A stretch of DNA of 64,000 nucleotides from Thysanoteuthis rhombus (taxonomy: Eukaryota; Mollusca; Cephalopoda; Oegopsida; Thysanoteuthidae): assembly GCA_963457665.1 (NCBI GenBank), contig OY735209.1, forward strand, positions 61,084,654-61,148,653. The letters run 5' to 3'. Shown here one piece after another: positions 10,812-23,129 of this stretch. Position 1 is the stretch's first letter. Every line of letters begins with the position of its first letter. The translations under genes were made by a program, and so were the position numbers. A model generated the notes under the pieces. That model saw only the letters and a program-made list of their open reading frames with translations, had not been told where the DNA came from and searched no databases.

Positions 10812-11280
10812 ACGTTATTAATCACTGCTGCCCACAACAGACCGGTTTAATCACTGTTGCAGGGTTTAATTCATTCATGTGTTCTGACATTTATTTTTAC
10901 GTATCTGTCCGGACTTTGCCCAGCCCTGACTGTTCATGGGAGATTTTTGGAATTTTGCAAAAACATCCAACTCAATGAGTAGGGAAAATGATCTCTGTTT
11001 GTTTGTTTGTTTGTTTTTTTATGGCACTTCGTAAGTTTTTATGTTGAGGTTAAATTTACAATTAGAGTTTATGCCAAATTGGTCCCTTAGTTTGTGTCCA
11101 GCATCATTCACGCTTGTTTTTCGAAAGTTTTTACCTCTTAGTTATCACAACCAAAAATAAGCAAGAAAAATAACTTATTTATGATCAAACCCTTCTTACA
11201 ATATTTCGATTTATCACTCTATCGAATGATAAACAAAATGTGTTTTTTTTCCTTTATCAAAAATATGATTCGAACCATAT
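10812..11280 (+). repeat. Interspersed repeat I1, subtype with alternative head
   Basis: The head reads cccacaacagaccggtttaa then tcactgttgc. The body has actcaatgagtaggg, ttatgccaaattggtc and cagcatcattcacgcttg. The same head occurs at 33196 and 63735, while copies at 26865, 28165 and 37627 share only the body and have a different head. Confidence 0.6.
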
Positions 11281-11440
11281 TGCTAGTATATTCGTCAAGA
11301 TTACTTATTTTTACCATCGCTAATTCTTGATTTATGAGGTAAGAAGCAACTGACTGTTGGTGATTCATAATTTCCCTTGCAACGATATTATACCTTTCTT
11401 TTATTTCCTATGTAGGTATCTTAGTACGAATATGTCTTTG
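11281..11440. other. Unassigned spacer
   Basis: Nothing recognised. Confidence 0.3.
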
Positions 11441-11660
11441 GCTCAGTCTTTCTTCCTTTATTCTTCTTTTATTTCATTTCTATTTTTGTTTCCTTCCTTC
11501 CTTCCTTCCTTCCTTCCTTCCTTCCTTCCTTCCTTCCTTCCTTCCTTCCTTCCTTCTTTCCTTCCGTTCTTCCTTCCTACCTTCCTCTCTTCTTCTTCTC
11601 CTTTATCTTAAAACAAATTATATTTTTTTATTCTATTTTAAATTCTTTTCTTTTCTTTCA
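11441..11660. repeat. (CTTC)n microsatellite in a pyrimidine-rich block
   Basis: A nearly perfect tetranucleotide tract runs from about 11491 to 11555 and decays to about 11600. The Pro-Ser-Phe-Leu frame across it is a repeat translation. Confidence 0.95.
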
Positions 11661-12034
11661 TTTTTTGTGGTTTAAAAGTTATTCAGTCAATGAGTTCTCT
11701 CCGCAAAGCATATATACACTCTATTAACACGAGCGTTACGTACAGCTGCTGCAGGATGTGATGAATACCAAAAAAAGAGCTTAGATAAGTCTGAAATTAA
11801 CCTTGCTAGAAACGACCTTAATTAATGATGACTGTGGCGATGAGGCATCACTCAAAACTTCCCTCCATCCCAAATATTCATTTTTCTATTTATTATCTCT
11901 CTTGCACTTCAAGTTCCTCTTCCAAACATTTCTACTTCCTGTTTCCGGTTCTCTTCTCCTCCTCCTTCTCCAACTCATATACACTAGATTTCGTACTCTT
12001 TATCATTTATCTCTGCTCAATAAATTCATCGACA
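11661..12034. other. Unassigned sequence
   Basis: Short Ser/Phe-rich frames occur without motifs; nothing recognised. Confidence 0.35.
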
Positions 12035-12035
12035 T

Positions 12036-12460
12036 AATCAGCCTTTCGGCATCCATCATTGGACATAGACTTTCCCCAAGATTTGAAAGACTTCTCGATC
12101 GTGGGAGTCACGGAGCCAGTACTTTCTGAACTCATCTAGTTTGTCACGCCATCTTATGTTAGTCGGTCACAATTTGGCATATAACCTCTGGGGATCCACA
12201 TTATGAGTCGTGATGCCCAGCAGTTGTTTTATATTCTTACACTTTGACCAGCCCATCTCCATTTGACTCTCCTTTTAATTTCTATATCTTCGACCCTTGT
12301 TTCTTTTCTGATATACAGTGCTCTCTTATGCACGTTGCATGGTTCTTAATTTCAAGGTCGATCTTTAGGTTTGGTTCTATGATTTAGCTCAATAGGTGAC
12401 TATCTGGAGGATGCATTTTATTGCGGACTCTCAGATTAGTGGGAATTCCATGTGCAGTAA
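12036..12460 (-). mobile_element. RTE LINE 3' end, 5'-truncated copy
   Basis: Diverged minus-strand copy of the RTE C-terminal and 3' region. It has the cattggacatagactttccc block at its 3' end, the ctctggggatccacatt block, and gtgactatctggaggatgca near 12397-12416. The GAT tail is vestigial. Confidence 0.7.
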
Positions 12461-12887
12461 ACATATTGACGATGTGTCACGCCAGCCACTTTCAATCTGA
12501 TCAGTGTTATTTAAACGTGTCGTATTAAAACTGCTTATCATATATTTTACGTTTTGTTGCATGTAATTTAGCTTTATTCGTATTTATAATTTTATTTTTT
12601 ATCATGGAGTTCGTCAGCTGCTTCACCATAGCCCTGTTTCGGGAATTTAAAAAAGTACAGAACACAATCCTTGCTACGGCACTCCTCGATATATTCATCG
12701 ATGTTTCAATGAATATAAACACTCCATAATTTAATTTTTTCGAAGTAAAAAAATATCTTCTTTTGTTTTTGTTCTGTTGTTATGATTAAGTTTAAATTTT
12801 AGATACGGACCTCATTTATTTCAATATCTATTTAATAAAACTTGAATTATGAATTTGTATCTCCATGAATATAACTATCCCACAGTT
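12461..12887. other. Unassigned AT-rich sequence
   Basis: Nothing recognised; it forms the left flank of the snRNA-like insert. Confidence 0.4.
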
Positions 12888-13286
12888 GTATTTTGTTACG
12901 AAGTATGTATTTAATTACTGTCCCACCGCAGCAATATCTGACACAAGGTCGGGCTTAACGTGGGAAGAAACAGTAACTTACCGCCAAAAAATGGCTCCAG
13001 CTGACGCAGTTACCTGCGAAAGCTGGGCCGAGTAATGATGAGAGAACCTAAGGACGAGTCCAAAGGCCTCCCGTTGCGCTTAGCAAACGCAGCCTCGGTA
13101 TAACCTCATTGGCCAACGTTTGCACCGGCGCACTCGGTCTTTGATACCCTGCACACAATCTCCGGCCCACTCAACGGACAAGCGTCAGTACCGACTCCTC
13201 GGTCTATGCCGTGGAGCAGATACTACACTTTGATTCCGAAGATTGGGCCAGAAACCTGTGCCAGGTAAGTATTTTGTTACGAAGTA
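12888..13286 (-). mobile_element. Composite snRNA-like insert with 18 bp flanking direct repeats
   Basis: An 18 bp direct repeat (gtattttgttacgaagta, 12888-12905 and 13269-13286) brackets about 363 bp that is visibly more GC-rich than its AT-rich surroundings, as expected for a retro-insertion with target-site duplication. Read on the minus strand, the insert starts atacttacctggca (13272-13259), identical to the first 14 nt of U1 snRNA. Next is a U2 5'-end-like segment (13254-13217, ending agtgtagtatctg), then a weaker U2 3'-end-like piece ctccacggcatagacc (about 13216-13200). A U4 5'-region-like segment follows (about 13134-13082, core ggccaatgaggttataccga). The rest (12906-13080) has only tentative U6/U1-like scraps. 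All matches are on the same strand. No open frame is present. The U1 match is also the complement of an ideal 5' splice site, so alone it would be ambiguous. Confidence 0.6.
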
Positions 13287-14080
13287 AAAGTATCTTTATT
13301 ACTATTTTATCAGTGTGATTGTAATTATACTGAAATTATTTTTCATGAATTTATTCAATTCGCGTTACAGATAAACTCAGATTGAATATGGAGTATAATT
13401 CCCGTTTATGTCCATATTTATACGGTATAATTTTGATTGTAATGAGTTGACTAAGAATACATATTATATTATATTTGTGTCCATATCAATATGTATTCAA
13501 AATTACAATTATGTTGAGTTCTGAATTGAATATTAAAATTAATATTTCTCACTTTATATTTTCAACATTGAATGCCTTGTTTCTTTCTCTTTGTTATTTT
13601 TCTGTTAATTTCTTTTAGATTTCCTTGCCGATAGTTTTTTGGGTTGTTTTCCTCTCTGTTTTATCGAATGAGTGTAATTTTACATGTCATTCTCAGTGAT
13701 TTTTGCTGTTAATGTTTGTTGACCTTATGAACGGTTATAGGTGATCCCAAATTAAGGTATTTTATTCATATATATGCACACGTACATATTTGTTTTTTTA
13801 CTACGTTGAAACTAAATTTATTTTTACATTCTATCATATAGTTTATTCATAAACTTAAAATTATTATTTTTCAAGTGAAGTCCTATTTATATCTATAATT
13901 AGATAATGTTTTAAGATTGTAGTATATCAATTTGTTTGTAGAGAAATCTATATGTATAAAACTCAAAATCCGTCTGTCTATTCGTCCATCTGTTTCACTT
14001 AGTAGGCCGCTGTTTTGTTTGTGGGAAACTGAAATTCTGCATAACAGTACATCTTTTCACGGTGGAAGACATAGGGTCGT
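13287..14080. other. Unassigned AT-rich sequence
   Basis: Nothing recognised on either strand. Confidence 0.4.
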
Positions 14081-14084
14081 TGAC

Positions 14085-14500
14085 GTTTTAAAGGCTTTAC
14101 AGTGAAGCTTTATTTACAGTATAGTTATAATTCTAAACTGGATCTTGACTTTTCGTCCAACGTAACCCGAAGTCAATTTTGTATCTAAGGAGCTGATATT
14201 TGGTCATTCAAGGTTGTCAGAAATCATTTGTGACCGTTTCCAGCCAATTAAAGCAATTTAGGCTGGTGAAATTTGACATCGGGGTACATCTCTTTACAGC
14301 AATCGTCAAGGGCTGAGTTAAGTTGAACTTGGGGGTCACTCAAGGTCACTAAGTGCCATCTATAATCATTTCTAGCCTATCAGAGTAATTGTAAGACACA
14401 ATATTACATCCAGGGAACTGATATCTGGCATAAGGCGCATCTTTTCAAAGTAAAGGTAATTAGCTATGTGAGCTTGGCTCCAGAGGTCATTTCTAATTTC
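14085..14500 (-). repeat. ~130 bp tandem repeat T130, three units, reverse orientation
   Basis: Units share ggtcactcaaggt, then aatcatttctagcc, then a catcttttcaaagtaa-like block. Anchors near 14200, 14334 and 14470 give a spacing of about 130 bp. The same repeat in the opposite orientation fills 54760-55500. Confidence 0.55.
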
Positions 14501-15469
<969 letters not shown>

Positions 15470-15512
15470 TACGTGAATTCTTGTATTTCAGTTTATATTT
15501 ATCTACTTATTC

Positions 15513-15625
15513 ATTAGAAACCGTCAACCAAAACTGTCAACTAATACTGTGAACATACGTATCTTCACTTCTAATATTAGTCTAGCTGGCTATGTAAGTG
15601 TGTACCCAGCGTGAGGGCTACGTAC
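15513..15625 (+). repeat. I1 repeat, terminal fragment
   Basis: Begins ttagaaaccgtcaaccaaaa at about 15515, the I1 terminus, with a tagtctagctggctatgta block further on. The copy is truncated after about 110 bp. Confidence 0.6.
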
Positions 15626-15959
15626 ATTTTCTTTTTCCGTTCAGTTCAAGACGGTTCTGCTTTAGCATATTTGCTTATGAAGGCCTTTGATCACGTATAC
15701 GAATGTCGGGGTGGAAGTGTTTGTACTTGAAGATTTCAACACACATGCATACGTATTTACGTACATTCTTGTCCAAATTACTTATGTTTGATTGCTTACT
15801 TGAAATAGAATTTCGCTCGAGGCTGACTCCGGATTTACGTAATAAGATAAATCGTTTTAATGTGAGTAATTTAATCAATATTAAACTTCTCTCAACCGTT
15901 TTAATTTGATTTGTTATTAATTTCATCAATTGAAATAAATCTGTATTTGTTATTTGGAT
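15626..15959. other. Unassigned spacer
   Basis: Nothing recognised. Confidence 0.35.
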
Positions 15960-16485
15960 TCATGTCTTATGTTAACGTTAAATGATAGAAAAAAGACGTT
16001 AAATGGTCGGAAAATGAGTTTAAATAACGGGAGAAAGACGTTGAATGGTAAGAAAAAAACGCTAAATGATGGGTGAAGGACGTTACAAAATATGACAAGG
16101 GCGTTGAATGATAAGAAAAAGACATTAATTTTAAGGAAAGGACCTTGAATGATATGAAACAGACGTTAAATGGTAAGAAAAGGACGTTGCATTGTATGAA
16201 AAGGATGTTATATAATAGAAAAAGGATGTTACATGATATAAAGAGGACGTTACATTATATAGAAAGAACGTTATGTTATGAAAAGGACGCTTAATGATAG
16301 GAAAAGGACGTTAAATAATGAGAGATGGATGTTAAATGATATGAAAAGGACGTTAAATGATACGAATAGGACGTTAAATGATACGAATAGGACGTTAAAT
16401 GATACGAATAGGGCGTTAAATGATACGAAAAGGGCTCTAAATGATATGAAAAGGACGTTAAGTCATAAGAAAAGGAAGGAAATTA
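15960..16485. repeat. ~20-21 bp minisatellite (gaaaaggacgttaaatgata)
   Basis: About 25 degenerate copies of gaaaaggacgttaaatgata. They become near-perfect 21 bp units at about 16335-16440, with the variant aaatgatacgaataggacgtt repeated head to tail. In one frame (16278-16520) the unit encodes a seven-residue repeat RTLNDTN. The frame exists because the unit length is a multiple of three; no evidence of expression was seen. Confidence 0.85.
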
Positions 16486-18624
16486 TTTTACATGAAAATT
16501 ATGACAGGCTGCTTCACTAGTCAGGATGTCAGGTACCTTTCAAATAAGAATCTTCGGAACGGACACTATGCTCTGGTCAACTATAATACCCTAATGTCCT
16601 TATGTATGTAACAGAAGAAGTCAGGAACCACGCAATTTATTCCAATGAAATTTTCTGTTTGTACTCACGGGACCCCATGCTAGTTAGTCTCCAACATTGT
16701 GTGTGGGTTCTTCATTTGCCTTAACCCAGAGAATAATGATCTAATTTCTATCTATCAATCTATCAGATACAAAAATTCCGTTTATCTCACTATTTAGGGT
16801 TTCAGCAGGAAGTTGCATCGCGAAACAGCTTGTTGTGATGTGAAATTAGTCCAGCTATGTACGGTTTTAAAATCATCCGATTGTCTTCTCAGAAAACTGA
16901 ACTTTTCCTATTTTCAGGACCCTCCTCCCAGAAAACAGCTACGGCGACGGAGGAAATAGCTCTACTGGTAAAATTAAAACTAATTTTCCTCTGAAGAATC
17001 CTCCGGCATATAAATACCCATTTGCATACATTTGTTCCGTGGATAATATTTCTAATAATATTTTAGATGGAACGTGTGCATTTCGAGAGGTATTGTAAAT
17101 GAAATTTCCCAGGCTTTCAAAACACCAGACAGTGACGTCATCATTGTAAGGAACCCACACAAAATAAGTTCACATTATAATTATGAATTTTTTTTTTCTG
17201 ACTTTTTTAGCGACGATCTTGTACAGAATAAGAAAGATGTACAGGCGAAGCAATCTCCTATTTCTGAGTTCTTCATCTCTCCCTGAATAGAGGTCTATAG
17301 GACAAGTCTCTCCAATTATGATTTTGATTCTTTAAGATATCGAAACGTTTCACTTTTATAGAACATTAGTTTTCAAAGTGAAATAAGAATTATCACGTTT
17401 TTTGGCTTTATTACACGCTTTTAAAACCCCAGGCATTGAACACCTTATGATAAATCTTTCCAATCTTTTTGCAAAAGCGACTCACTTTTTAATTCGTTTT
17501 TTCTCTTTTTACGACGCATTATCTGAGTTTTCTTAACCACAGAAAAATGTCTCATGACATCGCAATAGTTCATATGACCCAGGAAAAGCATCTTTTCAAA
17601 GATATACAAAATTTACTCAATTTCGCAACTTACTAAAGTGTCGCAACACACAATTTGGAAAGCTCTGCCTTAATTGGTTGTTCTAGAAAGGGTTAACCGA
17701 TCATTACTACTTAATAATGCACCCATCGGCACGAATCAGTGCGAAATCAGATACTGGGAAGATGAGGTATATTATTGCACCGTGGTATTTAAATTTTTAA
17801 AAACAAAGGAAGCAGGCTCGGTGCGGGCTGATCGGACTGGAGCGTTTGTTTTGAATAAAACCGTTGAAAGCAAAACAAAGCCGGCGTTAACAATGCAAAG
17901 ACCGGTGTTGACACTAGTGTCTTTGTTAGAGCGTAGTGATTTTTAAGAGTGGAGGAGGCGAGAGAAATGTGGATGGTGTAAGGTGTTTACGTTTCCTCTG
18001 GGCCGTCATCACGAGGCAACGACGTTCGATGTCGGGAATATTTATTTGGAAATGGAATTCGTTAAGGAGACACTTGTGGTGTCATATCATTCTCCCCGCA
18101 TCAGTGTTTGATTGCACGCTATATTCACACGTTTGCCGAAGGCCTTCCATTGGCGCAGTGGTGAGCAGATTGAGAATTGGGACAGGGTGCAGGAGGTGGG
18201 GGGATGGGCAGTGGAAGTTTATAAAAGCCGTTGTAATTGAAGCATTGGGACAAAAGGGGGATGGGAATGAACGCCGATATTTAAAGACTGTGTTTATCAT
18301 GTCGGTTCCGAAGAGGCATAAGAAATAGCTGAGCGGTTGGTCAGTTTTGCGTAATGCTACTCGGCATTCCCCAAGTTCCTCTCAAAGAAATTCTTCCAGA
18401 TCTTTCAAAATGCATTTTTGAAATTATTTTTCTTTTTCTTTTTTAGTTTTGTCTTTTATCATCATCAATGTATTTCTGGTTGATTTCCTTTGATTTCATT
18501 TTACAGCTGATTTTATAATTTTTTAAAATTTTTGCCGCCATCTAAAGGCGTTGCGCATGTACTCTTCCATGGTAATTAAAGTGCTTGCTAGAATCGAAGT
18601 TATACTCTCTACTCACCACCCATT

Positions 18625-18627
<3 letters not shown>
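16486..18627. other. Unassigned sequence, slightly more GC-rich at 17650-18330
   Basis: The largest stretch without a recognised repeat in the left half. The most open part is 17936-18328 (130 codons, plus). It has no recognised domain, and the corresponding minus strand is also open for 72 codons. A weak tRNA-A-box-like ggcgcagtggtgag occurs near 18153 without a B box. Confidence 0.4.

Positions 18628-18699
<72 letters not shown>
18628..18699. repeat. (TA)n microsatellite
   Basis: About 70 bp of TA repeats. Confidence 0.95.
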
Positions 18700-18703
<4 letters not shown>

Positions 18704-18899
18704 TTAAAACTTGTGACAATTTGTGAAATCGTATCAATGCTGTTGCATTTCTTCAAAAATTGTCGCGAGTTTTAAAATGAAAATATGAAATTGTAAGTTA
18801 TATTTTAATAGTTTATTAAACCAAATCATTAAAATGAAGAGTATTGTGAATTCACAATGGATACGTCAAACGCACACACACACGTGTATTTGTGAAAGG

Positions 18900-19580
18900 T
18901 AAGTAAAAGATCTTATAACTGTTTACATAGATGTATCCTTGAGATTATTAATCCTCTACATGTTCAACATCATCATGTATACAAGCCGTAATGCAATTTC
19001 GAAGTTTACAAATATTGCAATGGATTTTCAGCCATTTCCTGAATCACATTAGTTATCTTGGTTCACAGGTCATCTCAGATCAAGATTTTCTTGAATAAAC
19101 GTTGGTCTTTACATGTCTGCATAACACCCCCGGGTCCCTCCTTTTACAGACCCTTCATATTTCAGACCAACCGGATTCTCATCAACACAAATACAAGCCC
19201 TACCCCACCCACTTCTACTAAATGACGCACAACGCAGAAATTTCCTCGTTTCATTCCTCAAATCACAAACACGTAAACAATTTTCTCTGCCAAAGCTGGA
19301 AGTTCTCTGAAATAGGTGGTTGCCAACCATCGATATGCATCAAAACACGCCCACGTGATAATAGAAATTTCCTAGATGTAACACCCGTCTTTCTCTTGGA
19401 TTTTTCTCAGCCTTCAAATTACTATTTCACCAACATGTCCACATGAAAAATCAAATCTGATGGTCGTGGTGGCAAAGAAATAGGTAGACCTCTCCCAATT
19501 CATTTGTCTCACCAAGAAACCTTCTAACTCAGAGTTACAAGCTGCACAATCTTGCTGAAATATTGAATATATCCGATAGA
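18900..19580 (-). pseudogene. Tc1/mariner-superfamily transposase remnant (PPRSPDLT type)
   Basis: Minus-strand pieces line up with the C-terminal half of a DDE transposase of the IS630-Tc1-mariner superfamily. IFQQDCAAC (about 19545-19570) corresponds to the FQQDGA motif bearing the second catalytic Asp. GRGLPISLPPRPSDL (about 19455-19500) corresponds to GRGGPISWPPRSPDL. ITNVIQEMAENPLQYL (about 19005-19055) corresponds to the C-terminal helix. Stops and frame changes separate the pieces. About 300 bp between the second and third pieces (about 19110-19430) does not fit the family and may be an insertion. The copy is dead. The superfamily call rests on these motifs only. Confidence 0.5.
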
Positions 19581-20885
19581 TTTTAATTACGTATGTCTTG
19601 AAATAAAGTGATTTTGTAACAGAACACTATTTCCTTCCTCGTAAAATTAACCAAAGAGTTAATCCTAATTCTACGAATAAAACAATGGAATAATTATCAA
19701 ACTATGATAATAACAAACAGATCGATTTCATCATGTATAAAAACTGAAATCACAAAATTTCAAAACTGCAAAAGGATTTCATAAAGACTATATATATATA
19801 TGTATATATATATATAGAGAGAGAGAGGGAGAGAGGGGGGAGTTTGGTGACAGCTTTTTAAAGTACAAACATATGGATACAGACCTTTAAAATTATATAT
19901 TGTTTATTTCGAGATTAATCATCCCTGGAAGAGAAAGTTTGATAATTTAAGTTGAGGATTAGGCTCGCATTTTAATCCGAATCAGACTATAAGACTTACA
20001 TATCGTAACGTTATATAAACAATTTAATTACCGTGATTGAAGCATAAACAAAACAAAACGGTGAAAAAATCATCAATTCAAAATCCATTACATACTTAAG
20101 GACCATCACATTTTAATTTCATTAAGTTTCTCCACGAATATAATTGATAAACTATTCTATAACTTATACATAAAAAAACAACGTCTTGTAGAATGAATAA
20201 TAAACAATGTTAATTACGAAGACGGAATCGGATTAAAAACAAGATTTCGATCCAAATTTCAATCTTTTTTTAAGAGTGATATATAGCCATGAATGAAAAT
20301 GAGAATAATATATAAAATATATCATAAAAGTATCAAGAATTTGCTACCTATATAATGTTAAGATGGATAGAGAAACGATTGTATGAGAAACTAAATAAAG
20401 AAAAAGGAAATAATTCTCAAAGTCTTTTTCATTACAAAGGAAAGAGCTTAGCATTATTTGCTTTCATGAACAATTGAATCTAATAGGATAATACAAAATT
20501 TGTTCTTCAAACGAGAATGGCCTATTTTTGTTTCGTCATTTCAGAAATAAAACATATTACCAGTCGCTGATGAATGGGTTGACAAGTACCAGAAATGTTC
20601 CTTTTAAATCTAATCTGATATATGTGCGTCATTCCATACCAATTCACCTAACGTGTCCCATGGATACCATCTTGGATTTTCATAAAGTGAGGGATACCAA
20701 ATTTCAGCCAGATATTCTCTCTAATAGCATAGTTATGAAAAGCCGAATTCGGTAACGGAATGGCTAATGCCAAAATGACTGCTTAATCCCCACTCTTCTC
20801 ATCTTGTTCATTCACCGTCAATGTGTGAACTGCTGTTTCTAACACAGATACTTATATGATTGAGAAATTGATATATAGTGTGACA
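19581..20885. other. Unassigned AT-rich sequence
   Basis: A short (TA)n(GA)n tract lies at about 19791-19830; nothing else was recognised. Confidence 0.4.
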
Positions 20886-20888
20886 GAA

Positions 20889-21140
20889 TATTTGTTTAAA
20901 ACTCTATTTGGAATGACCCCCGTTGTTATACGGAGAAGGAGTCACTCGGCCTGCCCTGCGCATATCGAATAAGACAGTTGCATATTCTATCGGATGATAT
21001 ATACATTCTTCAATAGTAGAAAATGTCTGCGTTAGAAATAGTATATACATGGACAAAATTCTGTCAACGCTGTCTAGGGTGAGTGACTCATTTTCCGTAT
21101 AACAGGATGTCATTTCAAAAAGAGTTTCAAATATAATGCT

Positions 21141-21141
<1 letters not shown>
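20889..21141. mobile_element. Foldback repeat family B: long imperfect hairpin
   Basis: The left arm (about 20897-20955: aaaactctatttggaatgac, ccgttgttatacggaga, aggagtcactcggcc) and right arm (about 21073-21137: gagtgactcattttccgtat, aacaggatgtcatttc, aaaaagagtttcaaatata) are inverted copies of each other. About 120 bp lies between them. A (CA)n(TA)n tract follows immediately. Related elements lie at 33785-33985 (both arms) and 61320-61425 (one arm). Confidence 0.65.

Positions 21142-21203
<62 letters not shown>
21142..21203. repeat. (CA)n(TA)n microsatellite
   Basis: Abuts the family B foldback. Confidence 0.95.
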
Positions 21204-21205
<2 letters not shown>

Positions 21206-21464
21206 CATGATGTATTTAGATTCGCAACAATGGGAAAAAGTGATAAAAAATAGGTTTAATCCGTTGTTGATTGTATTTAATCACAATGTTCATATTTATA
21301 AAAGTATCTAGTACTATTGATTAATGAAAATAAGAAATACAAGGATATATACCAGGTGAATGTCAAAAATTATGACAAAACATATTGGCAGTTGCTGAGG
21401 TGTGCATTAGTTATGAAATGTAAACATTCACCGAATATACATCGTTGTATTATATATATATAGA
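21204..21464. other. Unassigned AT-rich spacer
   Basis: Nothing recognised. Confidence 0.3.
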
Positions 21465-21627
21465 GAGAGAAGAATGTAGATTCGTTACACAAACTAGCTC
21501 ATGTTTCTGCCCTCTTCGGGCCTCATCAGGCGAATAAATCCATTACATTTTAGAAGTGGCTTTATATTATTGATATATTATTATATTATTTCATACTGCT
21601 TGCCTGATTTGCACCACATATACTGTG

Positions 21628-21694
<67 letters not shown>
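21465..21694 (+). mobile_element. Foldback family A, single-arm copy plus (TA)n
   Basis: One hairpin arm (gattcgttacacaaactagc, then tcatgtttctgccctcttcg) is joined directly to the family tail (gaagtggctttatattattg, ccacatatactgtgtata). The opposite arm is missing. It ends in a (TA)n tract at 21627-21694. It closely matches 24672-24975. Confidence 0.65.
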
Positions 21695-21696
<2 letters not shown>

Positions 21697-21948
21697 TGGA
21701 AAAATTTATATATAATCCGACAGAAATAAGTATAAATCCGTTGTATTACTTTGAAACGATGTCCCGTTATTTCATGGTGAATGTATCATTTGACCGAGGC
21801 ATATCGTGTCTTCCAAGTGCTGCAGAAGGGATCATGATGGGGTTGGGTGTGAATTTTTTCAAGTTGCGCTGGTTGAGTCACAAACAAAGTCATCGATCAT
21901 ATTGGTAACCTCAGAGGATGGAGTGAACGTTTGATTGTAAAACGTTTC

Positions 21949-22525
21949 CATCATCATCATCCTTTCATTCATCATCAGTCTTTTAATGTTGTTGAACAAA
22001 GTCCTTCCCCAGGATTCGCCACACTTCTCTATCAAGGGCGTCGAAGAGCCAGTACTTTCTGAATTTGTCTAGCTCGTCTCTCCGTCTAATATTCTTCTGG
22101 CCTTGGCTGCGCATGTGATCTCAGGGGATCCATGTCGTGAGTCGTGATGTCCATCGGTTGTCCACCATTCTTGCAACACGGCCAGCCCACTGCCATTTGA
22201 GATTTTTAATGGTTTCTATGATGTCCCTGACTCTTGTCTTCTCCTAGATGTACTGTGATGTCTTGTGGTCACTCCATGTCAGGCCCAGCACAATTTTTTC
22301 AAGTGCACGTTGCATGATTCTCAATTTGCAGATCTATCTCTTGGTTAAGTTCCATGCTTCAGCTCCATAAGTGACTATTGGGAGGATGCATTGGTTGAAT
22401 TCTCTTCTTTTTAGGATTGATGGGATCTTCTTGTTTTTGAAGGTTGAGCTTACTCTGCTGAAGGCTTGCCATCCCGGAGTGATTCTCTGCTTATCTATTT
22501 CCTTGCCCAGTTTTTAGCAATGTTT
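21949..22525 (-). mobile_element. RTE LINE 3' end, 5'-truncated copy
   Basis: Minus-strand copy starting with a (CAT)n tract at 21949-21960, the complement of the (GAT)n tail. It runs through the 3' end (ccttccccaggattcgccac), the WAGH-equivalent region (cggccagcccactgccattt), and the YGAE-equivalent gtgactattgggaggatgca (about 22371-22390), and fades near 22520. It is non-coding through stops. Confidence 0.75.
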
Positions 22526-23129
22526 CTGATGAATAGCAGCCCGATAGAATGACTGTTTGTGTAGTCAGGGACAGCGTCGGCTGCGGGGAGCTGTTCCGGT
22601 AGCGGATGATCCTCCTTCTGTTGAACCCTCGAAACATGTACGATTGATTCGGCTCACTAGATTGTCTCGTCCAGTCAAATCTGTACGAATATCGATAAAA
22701 CAGTTACACGTGGTCCTTTCTCCGTATCGGTAATATTTCATTTGATTCATTTCTTTATTACGTCAGCAAGGAAAATCGAAAAAAGGTAAAATCGCCAGAG
22801 TCATTTCTAGTCGCCCTGATTGCATTCCGATGTTTTGTTAATTTTATTTCCAATTCTAACATTCCAGCTGTCAGTGTTGACAACTTCCCAACGTCAAATA
22901 AAATTGAATAAGACTCCACTGTTTACACAATCGCTCGATACATAAATCCTTTAACACTTTATTGTCTTATATATACATATACATATATAAATATATATAA
23001 ATTATTCTTTACTTATGTTATCATTTGAGCGATTGATATTACAAGAGTAAAACATAAATTTGTAGATATATGTAAATAAGTAAATAGACAGTCATTAATG
23101 GACGCTTGTTTTGCAGATTTAGAATTTTG
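22526..23129. other. Unassigned sequence
   Basis: Contains a short interrupted TA stretch near 22970-23000; otherwise nothing recognised. Confidence 0.35.

Noticed and set aside
13255..13275. Ideal 5' splice site (ccag followed by gtaagt)
   Set aside because: No exon with coding sense upstream, and the same bases are explained as the complement of the U1 5' end in an insert with other snRNA-like pieces. It stays a caveat.
18140..18200. A-box-like ggcgcagtggtgag suggesting a SINE or tRNA
   Set aside because: No B box at the required distance.
17936..18328. 130-codon plus frame in a slightly GC-richer region
   Set aside because: No recognisable domain, the opposite strand is also open, and there is no splice or promoter support.
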